Assembly (NCBI GenBank): GCA_905221605.1
Contig: CAJNDS010000300.1
Location: forward strand, 62,001-126,000
Direction: 5' to 3'
From: Symbiodinium natans
Lineage: Eukaryota; Sar; Dinophyceae; Suessiales; Symbiodiniaceae
Length of the DNA stretch: 64,000 nt
The translations under genes and the position numbers were made by a program. Under the pieces are notes generated by a model. The model worked only from the letters and a program-made list of their open reading frames with translations, did no database searches and had not been told where the DNA came from. Every line of letters begins with the position of its first letter. Positions within the stretch are counted from its first letter, which is position 1. Below are positions 1 through 9,814 of this stretch, piece by piece.

Positions 1-1990
1 CCTACATTTGCCTAGTCCCTGCAACGGAGGTATCTGCCTGTGGTGCCCGCTCGCGCCGCGGGCCACACGGGCCGCACACGGAAGTGCGCGGAAGGCGGAC
101 AATGGCGGACACCCGTTAAAAAAATGGTTTCCGCAAGCTGCCTCCGAGCCGCTGCGGCAGTCGCGTCACACTCAAGGGCTGAAGCGTGGGAAGAGAGAGA
201 CAGCTTCGACATGTTCGGATGCACGCAATGCTGTTTTGATGGGCTCGCGGGAAATTGGTCCGTCCTGGAAAGGCTCACCGGTGTACCATCGAAATCCATC
301 GCGGCCCATCCTTCATCCAACAGTACTCAGATGACGGCAAACAGCCCTTCTGATGCGCTGCTGGGGCTGCACATGCATCATGCACTGTAACACTCCTGTA
401 ACCTCACCTAACATAAAAACCAGAACTGCCACAAATAGCAGGTGTCATTTTGCGCCTGACAACGCAGTCCGGGACATGCTCGCAGCAAGCACATCCCGGC
501 AACTATTAGCAGTGGTGCGCTTGACCTCAAGCAAACGCGCGTGAGTGGACAGCGTGCAGGTTTCTTCTGCACAGGTCACAACGAAAAGTGCAGCTGCTTT
601 TTTTGACAGTGAAAGACAATGCCCTCCAGCACATCGTCTCTCGTGCCACCCGCATAGCTGGACGAACTAGCACATCGTCAGAAGAGGAGCTGTCAGCCCA
701 AAAAGGAGACTCACGCAATCGTAAGCAAGCCGAAAGCTGTGGCATCCGGTCCGTTAACTGTCCTTAGATTGTAGCAGAACATGAGGAGGCAAAGGTTCAA
801 AACGGCTTTCCTGCAGCTTTAGCCCAGAGTGCGGGGGAATGCACCCTAATTAAACCCTAAACCCTAAACCTTGGCAACAACACCCTACCTAAACCAGAAT
901 TCTGAAGCCGCTTGCCTGGTTTCAGAGGCTTCGAGAGGGAAGCTGCTACGCAGCTGGGCTCTCATTCGTCGGCTCGGCTGTCACCTTCCCCAACTAACTC
1001 AGATGGCAGGTTCACGGGGGAAGTGTAGAACCTGCAAACCTGCACCCACCAAATCACCAAGCAGACCAGGTTCAGCGTTTCGGTGGTGTCGACTCTCATG
1101 CTCGCACACAGCAGCAAGGATCCAAAGGGTGGTTGTAGAGATTATGGTTTACAGTCGGGTCTTAAACTTCGGGGTGTTCGGGTTGGCGTGAGGGCTTCGA
1201 ACAGTTCGAGAATTTCGGATCTAGGGTTTCAGCAGCACTTCCACTTGGGGGCCTCCTGGAGCGCAGCAGCATTTGCACCAGATCGACAACATGCAACCCC
1301 CTCAAGCATTCCGGGAAGCCTCACAAGCCTCCTAGCAGGAATCTCGCCCATCACCCATCAACAGGTCACACAGGCCTCTCAACAAGCATCGCATTCGAGA
1401 CACTATGGACAACACCCTACAAAATCCTGCCAATGTTGTAAGGGATTTGAAAAGCATACACTGCAGCATCCAGCTGCAGTCGCACTTGTCTCCAACTGGA
1501 ATGGCACACATAGACTCTAGGGATTGCTTGACGCATGATGCGATTCCCACCATAGCTGACCTGAAAAATTTACGAGCTACAACGCCGTTTGCCTCTCAGG
1601 AAAGGCACGGGTGGTTATGCGAGTAGCACATAAGGTGGTTTTCGGTTCGGGGCGGGGCGTAGGGGGGTTTAGGGGGGCAAACCAGCACCTTGCCGGACCC
1701 TACAACAGACCATGGTCTCGAAAACAGTGTAACTGTAAATACCCGATGATTCTTGGAGGGCTGGTGCCTGAAAGCCAGCTGCCCCAAGCAAAACCCCAAA
1801 CCCGTTCGGCAGCCTGCCTCGTCGCTCGCCTTGCTGGGTGCAGCGGCCTCTGCATTCCCATTCTCCTGCGCCACAGGAGGTGGGCAGCAACATCGCTGGC
1901 AAAGCACGGGCAACTTCGAAGGCAGCCTCCTTCTGTTCAAGGAGTGGCGTCTCTTCTGGACCTTTGGTCTCCTGGAAGGGGCAACGCACG
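1..1990. other. No gene supported
   Basis: Several open frames cross this stretch on both strands, but none shows a recognisable domain, a convincing amino-acid composition or paired splice signals. A short CCCTAAA run lies near 847-874. The stretch may hold 3' sequence or introns of the minus-strand gene to its right. I see nothing else in it. Confidence 0.4.
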
Positions 1991-2042
1991 GCAGCACGGC
2001 CAAGCCACGCAGGACGTGACATTCTCCCCACATTTCCCCCCC

Positions 2043-5000
2043 AGAGTCCTTGGCCTTCCTGCGGCGCTTCAGAAAGACGGCGCCCGCGACCGCGCCCATG
2101 ATGACCGTGATGACAAGAACCTTGTGCGAGCGGGGAGCTCTTAAAGCAAGATATAGTATAGAACATAAAGGAAGGCTATAATGACTCTGCACTAGAATGC
2201 GACTAATTTAATGCAAGAATATAACACATGTATATGCCACACATTGGGCTTTCGAAGTTTAGGGCCGAGTGGCGACCGCCAGCACAGATCCTTTGCCTTT
2301 CTTCTTGGGCTTCGTCGACTGCTCCTTGGTGGCGACCAGCACTTCAGCCTCCTCGGGCGCCTTCTCGCTGGCAAGATGGCGCGAGGCCTGGCGAAGAAAA
2401 GGATGCTGAGATCGGCCCAAGAGTCACGCAAGCTCACTTAAGATTAAGGGTTTTTTAACGTTAAAAAACCCTAAAAGAGTCACGTAAGCTCACTTAAGAT
2501 TAACATTGCGCAACTGGCCTGGACGGCGTGGATCTCCACGTCCCGAGTGGAGCCCTTGAATCCGTGCTGCGCATGCTGCGCATGTCCACTTGAAGCGCAC
2601 AACACAAGTGCCACAGATGCCGTGCAGCATCACAAAGTGCCCGCGGGGGGAATCGACTAGGGAATGGCTGCCGAGCGAGGCTCCACGTCAGCTTGGCGCA
2701 GCGAAGCCTTCTCTTTCAGCTCGTCGTCAAGCTTGTCCTCACGCAGACGAAGGCGCTCGCCATCACCGATCGCTGCTCCAGATGCAGCACTTGCTACGGG
2801 CTAGGCCCAGATCTGAGGTCTTCACACCAGACCACTAGCTGACCTTTTGGCCCCTGTGCGGCCCTCACATCGGGGAACTCGGCTGTATGGCTTTTGCGGC
2901 CCTTTTGGTTTGTATGGCGTTTATGTTTATGGCTTTTTGCGTCCTTGATTTGGAGGCGCTCGAGGCCGGTCAGCTTGGACTGGAGGGCAGAGAGCTGCTC
3001 CTGCGCACGACGCGCTTTCTTGGCATAAGCACAGCACTCGCTTCACCTTTCATAGCATCCTGGAGGTCTTTCTCCGTGTCGGTTTGGGGTTCAGAGCCCA
3101 TCACGACGGCTCCGCCTGGGAGGCACAAGGATGCGAACGGATGCGAAGTTATCATGTACTCATGTGGCGCCACATCAATGGGGCTGAGAATGATGCCTTT
3201 GTCCTCCTTCACTTTACCTCGGAAGCATGCAGAGGCAGCATAGGGTGGACGCTTCGCCATGCGGCAGGTAAGTCGGCGGCTGTCAGTGTACAGGACGTTG
3301 TCGGCTGCCGGATCGTGGCTGGTCAGCTTGATGTCCCCAGCCTTCTTGGCTGCATCCTTGGCCTGGCAACAGAATCAACCCGAAGGATCAAGATGATTCA
3401 ACCGTACGAAGAACCCACCCAGCATGGCAAAGAGGAAGCGAAAAAACAAGATGGATGGCATAATAGTACATAATAGTGGCGCACGGAACGCACCTTGTCG
3501 TCTGCTTGTTTAGCCTCTTCCTCTGCTTGGGCCAGCTCCTGCACCCGGTTTTCATGGCTCCCTCCCCTGCATGGGTAGTCCCAATGACGCAGACAAGCAA
3601 AGGTGCGTTTCACTGCACCACACATCCGGGCGCAGCTGCAGCACGCCACAACCATCCACCATTCAGGGCGCGGACCCTTCTCAGAAACCCGGAATCTATA
3701 GAAAACCACCCTGCATCCTCCTCAGCGACAGAACACTGACGGAACGGAAACGGGTATCTAAGCTCTACAGCGTGTAAATCCTAAACCTAAACCCTAAACC
3801 CGAAACCCTAAACCCTAAACGGTTTCGGGTTCGTTTTGCTGACGTCGCCCTCGTCATCCCCCAAGCGTCCTTCTCGGCGGCGTCGCGCTGCTCCGGGGTG
3901 ACGGTGGTCTTCATGGCATCCAGGGTGTGCCGGGCCTCTTCAACCTGGCTCACTCTTAGGGTTTAGGGTTTAGGCTTTAGGGTTTAGGGTTTAGGGTTTC
4001 GGGTTTAGGGTTTAGGGTTTGGGGTTTAGGGTTTTGGGTTTAGGGTTTCAGAAACTTGGGGGGTCAATTCTCAGCTCGCAGTCCTCCGTCTTGGCGGCAT
4101 CCGCTTCCTCTTCCGCCTTGGACAAGGCCTGCAAACAAGGCCCTGTGCTCCACAACATCCCAAACATGCCTGAGCTAGCTCTGAGCTATGTCTGACAAGT
4201 TCTGATCACGGCTGTTGTCATGGCTTCCCGCTCCTCTTCCGCCGCTTCCTTGACCTCGGGCGGGGCTTCCGAGCCCAAGTCCTCCAGGGCGAACCTGGCC
4301 TCATGCACCTGCGATCATCAAGCTCAGCGAGGGCACAAGCCCATCGCTCGTGTCAAGGTGTCACAAGACCTTCGCAAACGATTCTTCAGGCTTCTTAAGG
4401 CATAGCTGGCACCTTCTCCTCCTTCATTTGCGCATGCTCCACGGCGTTGTGCAGGGCCTGTGAAGGCAGAGGCTTCGACAGCTGGACTCGGGCGCACACT
4501 TTGCTTGCCCTTTTGCAAGTTTCGCCCGACAGGGTGACAAAGGGGGCGCTACCTTGTCCGCCGCATCCTTGGCTTCTTTTGGAACCTGGCCCTTGAGCTC
4601 CTCGAGCTTCTTCTTGGCTGCTGCTACCTCCGCCAGTATGTTACACATGCAGGATGTTCACCAGCAGTCACCGTGGCATCTGCTTTAAACGGTGTGATAA
4701 GCGATGGTCCTTGGTAGCTTTTGCTTTGGCTTCCCCTTGGGCTGTCTCTGCCTCCTGTCGAGTCTTGTGTGTCGCATCAAATCTCAGATTGCATCACCAG
4801 GGCGAGAGAGAGCAATCGGTGGCCAGAGCAGCTCCTTGCTCGCTTCCTCCTTTGCTTCCCGGGCTTCCTCGTCAGCCGCTTGCTCTATGGCCTGACCCAT
4901 GTGACCAACGACGAATGCTAGCGCAAAAAACAGAGCTGTCTCGATCAGAGGCGCTCAGGGTGCTTTTGAAGCTCCTTTCGGTATCCGCTGACTGGAATTC

Positions 5001-6270
5001 TTGGCGCCGCCTTCTCAGCCTCTTCCTTCGCAGCCTGGACCGTCATCTTTTCTACATCCTTCTTTGCCTGTGCGGAGACGAATTGTGGCACAAGCTTAGA
5101 AAGCCTATGAAGCATGTCAAGAAGAATGAATGGACCCAACAGCAACAAGTTAGAGTCGGTCAAGAAAGGCTAACCCAAAAGTAGCCGTCACAAGAGCAAA
5201 TCCAGTCATAGTAAAGTGCTAGACAGAGCAGCTAGCACTAATGATACGAAGACGGTATAGCCAAAAAGCAAGCGTTGCAATGGCTAACAGCAAAAAGAAA
5301 CAGAAAATAGTAAGAATCTTTTCGTAATCACAAGAAGGAGGAAGACGAAAACGAATGCTATGACTAATGCTTATGCTAGTACTACTGCTGCTACTGACAC
5401 ACTAAACACAAGGGCAAAACGAATTAGAGTAGTGATAGCAAGAGTAAGTACTAAAATATGACAGTATTCGCAGTAGCAATAACCGCATTTGCGCTGCTTT
5501 GTTTTCTTTCACTCCTGGCTTCGCTCCAAAGGCCAGGCAAACGCACGCTAGCAAAGCTGCACATGTTGACCAAGAACTCATGAAAACAGCCGCTTTGGGG
5601 CAAATTCGCCCACTTTGTCACCGACTCAAACCACCTACAGCGTCTACCCTAAACCCTAAAACCCAAGAGCATCATTGCCAGATGTGCTTCCCCGCGTGCC
5701 TGCTCTGCTTCCTTTTTGGCTCGGTCTTCCGCGATTTCTGCATCCTCACGGCATTTCACGGCGCACATGTACGACATTCCGGAGCACTTCCCGCGCTCGC
5801 GTGCCACCCTACATATCACCGGCCACATCCCGACGGAGCCTTCCAGCGCCGAGCCTTCTCAGCAGCAGTGTTAGCAGCGGTAGCTACCTAGGGCACAGGC
5901 TGGAAGGCTGGAAGGTAGGAACCGCCAGCAAGCCGAAACATATGGACCATCACACAGCCCTTCGAACCTCATTCGCAACAGCGCGTGCCCCAGACAAGGG
6001 AAGGCCGCACGGAGAGCAAATGAAGGTAAAGCTCCAAACACCTCCCTCCCCTTGGCCACTCTTACCCACATCCTGTGTTTGAATGCCGGAATAGGTTTTC
6101 AGTACCCGTAAAACTATACAATGTTACCCAACTCTGACAAAGGAATCTCGAATCCCATTTCCCAGCCCTCGGCCTTGTCGACGGCCTTCAGCAGGGGCGC
6201 GGCCGCAGAATTTGCAATGGGCGGCTCCGAGGGCGCAGTGGTCTGGTCGGAGCTTGGGCTGAGGTCTTGG
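2043..6270 (-). CDS. Multi-exon coiled-coil protein, possibly membrane-anchored
   Basis: I do not recognise the family. A chain of short open segments on the minus strand translates to Ala/Glu/Lys-rich, heptad-like peptide. In transcript order they include about 6,130-6,265 (KAVDKAEGWEMGFEIP), 5,685-5,755 (AEIAEDRAKKEAEQARGEA), 4,985-5,095 (KKDVEKMTVQAAKEEAEKAA), 4,825-4,890 (AIEQAADEEAREAKEEA), 4,553-4,635 (KKKLEELKGQVPKEAKD), 4,219-4,312 (EARFALEDLGSEAPPEVKEA), 4,085-4,131, 3,845-3,945 (EARHTLDAMKTTVTPEQRDA), 3,494-3,538 (ELAQAEEEAKQADDK) and 2,945-3,035 (AKKARRAQEQLSALQSKL). Donors GTAGCG (4,552) and GTGCGT (3,493) and AG|G acceptors support splicing. Near 2,263-2,400 the frame ends Lys-rich at a stop codon. 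At 2,043-2,136 a hydrophobic run followed by KRRRK looks like a membrane anchor, but its link to the rest is inferred. Two exons share the pattern EAR-x-x-L-D/E...P-E-x-x-x-A-A, which suggests internal duplication. Exon ends are approximate. Confidence 0.45.
3779..3826. repeat. CCCTAAA telomere-like array
   Basis: Short run of CCTAAA/CCCTAAA with CCCGAAA variants on the plus strand. It lies on the downstream side (in minus-strand sense) of the coiled-coil exon at about 3,845-3,945. With the TTTAGGG array at 3,958-4,050 it flanks that exon as an inverted pair. Confidence 0.9.
3958..4050. repeat. TTTAGGG telomere-like array
   Basis: Degenerate TTTAGGG repeats on the plus strand, so CCCTAAA in the sense of the minus-strand gene. 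The array ends about a dozen bases before the AG|G acceptor of the exon at about 3,845-3,945, and so forms the 3' part of that intron. Confidence 0.9.
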
Positions 6271-6280
6271 GGGGGTTTAG

Positions 6281-6436
6281 GGTTTAGGGTTCAGGGTTCA
6301 GGGTTCAGGGTTCAGGGTTTAGGGTTTAGGGTTTAGGGTTTAGGGTTTAGGGTTTAGGGTTTAGGGTTTAGGGTTTAGGGTTTAGGGTTTAGGGTTTAGG
6401 GTTTAGGGTTTAGGGTTTAGGGTTTAGGGTTTAGGG
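6281..6436. repeat. TTTAGGG telomere-like array, about 20 near-perfect copies
   Basis: Among the longest and cleanest interstitial arrays here: it begins with TTTAGGG/TTCAGGG copies and then runs as uninterrupted TTTAGGG. In minus-strand sense it reads CCCTAAA and ends directly upstream of the exon at about 6,130-6,265 (the acceptor lies in a C-rich tract ending CAAGACCTCAG). It is internal, with unique sequence on both sides, so it is not a chromosome end. Confidence 0.95.
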
Positions 6437-6569
6437 TCCCTGGTCCTTTCAACAGGCCAAGTTCATCAGAAACATTTTTTCTTTAGGTCCCTCTGATGCT
6501 TGCAACAACCCTCTTCTGCCCTGGCCGACTGCACACGACACAACATGAGGCTCCCGAAAGAGCCACATC

Positions 6570-7860
6570 AGGTCCATCTCGGCCAAGAAGCCGTGACTCC
6601 CACCGCTGGCTGAGACTCATTCTTCCCTGTGACAGCTGCGGCATCCGCCGGTGCGGCTGCTGGCGCATCTGCCGGCGGCTCCGCTGCTGCTTCTGGCTGT
6701 GCCTCAGCAGAGCCCTGAGTGAAATTCGTCTCGGCCTGGCAGGCAGGCATCGACGAATTTGTTGCTTGCGTCTCCCTCAACCTTCTCGACAAACATCTTG
6801 TCGCAATGTCAGGCCTCATCGGACCACTTGTCGGACATGTGGCGGCCGAACATCTCATCAGCGAAGGCCTGGAAGGGCTGCCCCGCATGTGGCGCATTCT
6901 TTCTTGCAACTTTCTCATGACCGTCAAGCCTCTCCGGACTCCAACCGCCGGACGGCCTCCTCCAGCACCGTTACCTTGGGTTGTTTCGTGATGCTCAGAA
7001 ATGGCAACGGCATGACAGCATGGTTGGAGAACTGACCATGAGACTTCGAATTCCCCTTCAGGCCACAAGTTTGCTGAGCGCCTTCTTCGCCATCTCCGGA
7101 TCCTGCCCACTCCCGTGAGAAGTTACGTGGCAAAACAGCCGGGCACTTGCGCTCCTCTGCCAACTTCGCAATGAACTCGTCGCTTGGCGGCTCACGGGGA
7201 ATCATCTTTGTGTCGATGCCCTCAGACAGATCTCCCAAGCAAGCGTTTCACCGGGGGTTGTTCATCTGGCGAGGTGCCGAAACCTATAGAGCATCTGCAC
7301 AGCTCAAGGACGGCTTCCTAGACAAGAGGCGAAGACCAGGTCTGCCAGGTTCTTGCCACTGGACCTGAGAGGGCTTGCGACACATCAACTGGAACTGCTA
7401 AGCCAGGGCACTTCAGGGATGCTGGGTGTCACGTTGCATGACGCCCAAAAAAAGTTGGCGCAAGCACTAAAGGAGTCCGGGGCGCAGCTGCTTCACCGCG
7501 GCCTTAGCTCGACTTTGCATCAGCTACAAGAAGAGTCCTGGGGGGTTCCCTCCGACCATACACACGACCGCTGGGGAGGCTACGGATATCATCTGGGCCT
7601 GGTCCTTGATGACCTGCGGTCGGGCCAAGAACCCTGCAACCCACGCAGAGGGCCAAGGGAACACCCCGAAGCCTTGAGAACTTTATAGCCACAGGCCCAA
7701 GTACAGTTCTCTCACCGATGGAAGGATACTGGAACTGAGAGACCAACTCAGCCAGGATAGACTTCACAACTTGCCAAAAGCACAGCACAAAATGCTTCTT
7801 AGTTGGGGCATGTTCCCAGCCTGCACACCCCGATCCCTCCGCATGGAACTTCAACACTTT
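6570..7860 (-). CDS. Exon cluster of an unrecognised gene
   Basis: Several minus-strand segments look coding but I cannot assign a family. They include about 7,138-7,240 (IDTKMIPREPPSDEFIAKLA), about 7,550-7,660 (AGFLARPQVIKDQAQMISVA), about 7,705-7,770 (VKSILAELVSQFQYPSIG, followed by a GTGAGA donor), about 6,930-6,980 (VTVLEEAVRRLESGEA), about 6,810-6,925 (FQAFADEMFGRHMSDKWSDE) and about 6,725-6,800 (FVEKVEGDASNKFVDACLPG). Composition and splice signals favour coding, but reading frames change between neighbouring pieces and I could not chain them without gaps. The cluster could be the 5' part of the coiled-coil gene to its left or a separate gene. Confidence 0.3.
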
Positions 7861-7899
7861 AGCCAGAGCATGAGTTCAGACCGAAGTGGGCATCCCAAA

Positions 7900-9060
7900 A
7901 AAGAAGTGTGTGGGCTCAAAAGCATGTCTTGGAACATGGACCCTCAACCCCAAACCCAAAACACCGAGGAAAAGGAGCACTTCTTTCAAGAGCCAACCGG
8001 CCTCGCGTGCCTGCTCGGCGCTGAGATCCTGCAGCCAAGAAACCCCACCCGCCAAACGACGGTGAGAGTGTTATTCAGGGTTGCCGAGTTGCACGCGGAT
8101 AGGGCAGAGTAAGCAGAGATGCCCACCCAAAGACCGTCCCAACTCAAAACCAGCCCATGCGGAGGGGTTGCTGTATATTGAAGGCCCGTCTAGGGATCCC
8201 TTTCATAGGGACAGGACCGAAAGGAACCTAGCTTCAGGGTGCCCTTTTTCAATCCAGTTATTGCACTGTGCAGATTCCATTCGTGACCAGGTTCAGTGAC
8301 GAGATGCTCAGGGTAGTTTAGGGTTCAGGGCTAAAGAAAGATGGAAGCAAGGAACCAGCCAAACTTCACGAGTGCTCACAAGGCCAAAGAAATATGAAAA
8401 AATGGTATCTATGAGTCTAGGACAACACCCCCGCTAGGGTCTCCTTGTTGTACGCTGACGGAGGGACCAGGTGCGCGTGCTCGGGCATTTCCTGAGCTCG
8501 GCAAACTTTGCCAGTGCAACTCCGGAGTTGTAGCGGAACATGACATCAGCAAGGCATCAGGTATTCGCAACAGTCATCTGGGAGAAAGAGGGCCGCCGGG
8601 AATTCAGGCATCTCTTCTCGAGAAATTCCCTAGCCAGGGCACGTTCCGCAGAGCTGAGGCCGCGGCAGTGATGGGCAGCGTGCGCTCGGGTGGCAGCGGT
8701 GCTCCATCGGTGGGGACGTGGACCGGATCCTGGCAGCACAGGGGCACCTGCCCTTGGCAAGCTCTCACTGCTATCTGCGAAACGACTCATTCTGGAGGGT
8801 AAGGGACGACCAAAAGGGCAAAAAGAAGCCTTCAGACCCAAACCCGTCCAACCCGAGCCCGCCTCGAGGGGAGGAGGGGGAGGGAAGCTGCGGTTCATTC
8901 TGACAATGTCCATCGGGACTTCCTCCACCTGGTCAGGGCCCACAAGAACCAGAATCCGGAGAGGTAAAAGTGCTAAACGAAGACATGGCAAACCCGAAAG
9001 CGTCTTCGGACCCAGGCACATGCCTTCAAGCAATCCACCTCCATCCGTACACCCTGCCAT
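7900..9060. other. No gene supported; one possible exon
   Basis: A segment near 8,880-8,950 on the minus strand reads DQVEEVPMDIVRMN in an open frame and could be a terminal exon of the gene at 9.2-17.2 kb, but no splice pair is convincing. The rest shows nothing I can name. Confidence 0.25.
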
Positions 9061-9065
9061 ATGCA

Positions 9066-9162
9066 ACCCCTAAACCCTAAACCCTTTTTGCCCTAAACCC
9101 TAAACCCTCAACCCTAGACCCTAAACCCTAAACCCTAAACCCTAAACCCTCAACCCTAACCC
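9066..9162. repeat. CCCTAAA telomere-like array
   Basis: CCCTAAA copies on the plus strand, interrupted once by a TTTTTG stretch. It lies in the intron just downstream (minus-strand sense) of the 69-nt exon at 9,177-9,245. An oppositely oriented array lies on the other side of that exon. Confidence 0.95.
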
Positions 9163-9176
9163 GGCACCTCTGTAAC

Positions 9177-9750
9177 CTTGAACGCTGGGTCCACAGGCCC
9201 GTTCCAAGGGACATGCCAGCCAGAGAGCGGTGGCGTGCCGGACTCCTGCAGATCAGGGGGACACCCAGGACTGGCAGGATGAAAGTAGGGTTTAGGGTTT
9301 AGGGTTTGGGGTTTAGGGTTTAGGGTTTAGGGTTTAGGGTTTGGGGTTTAGGGTTTGGGGTTTAGGGTTTAGGGTTTAGGGTCTGACCTACAGAAACACA
9401 TCACACTTGACTCATGTGTGTCCATGCTGGCCCATGACGGTCACATTCGCCAAATAAACACCTTCCCCTACTTACCTGTTCAGAATGAGTTTGTCCTGTC
9501 ATTAAAAAAAGTCACTGCCCTACTCGCGAAAGTTCAACTCCCCGCTGTCCTCAGGGTTGAAAGCCCAATTGTGCTCTGTTCCAAACTCCATGGTGTCAGG
9601 CCCGAACCACCACCCATGAAGACTCGCATCGTCTCCATCATGGTGGTAGTAGATCAGCACCTGTGGAAGAGACAACAGGCCTTCAGGGTTTAAAGCCAAG
9701 CGTTTAAGGCGGATGGTATACACATATCTTTCTCTGTATCTATGCATATT

Positions 9751-9814
<64 letters not shown>

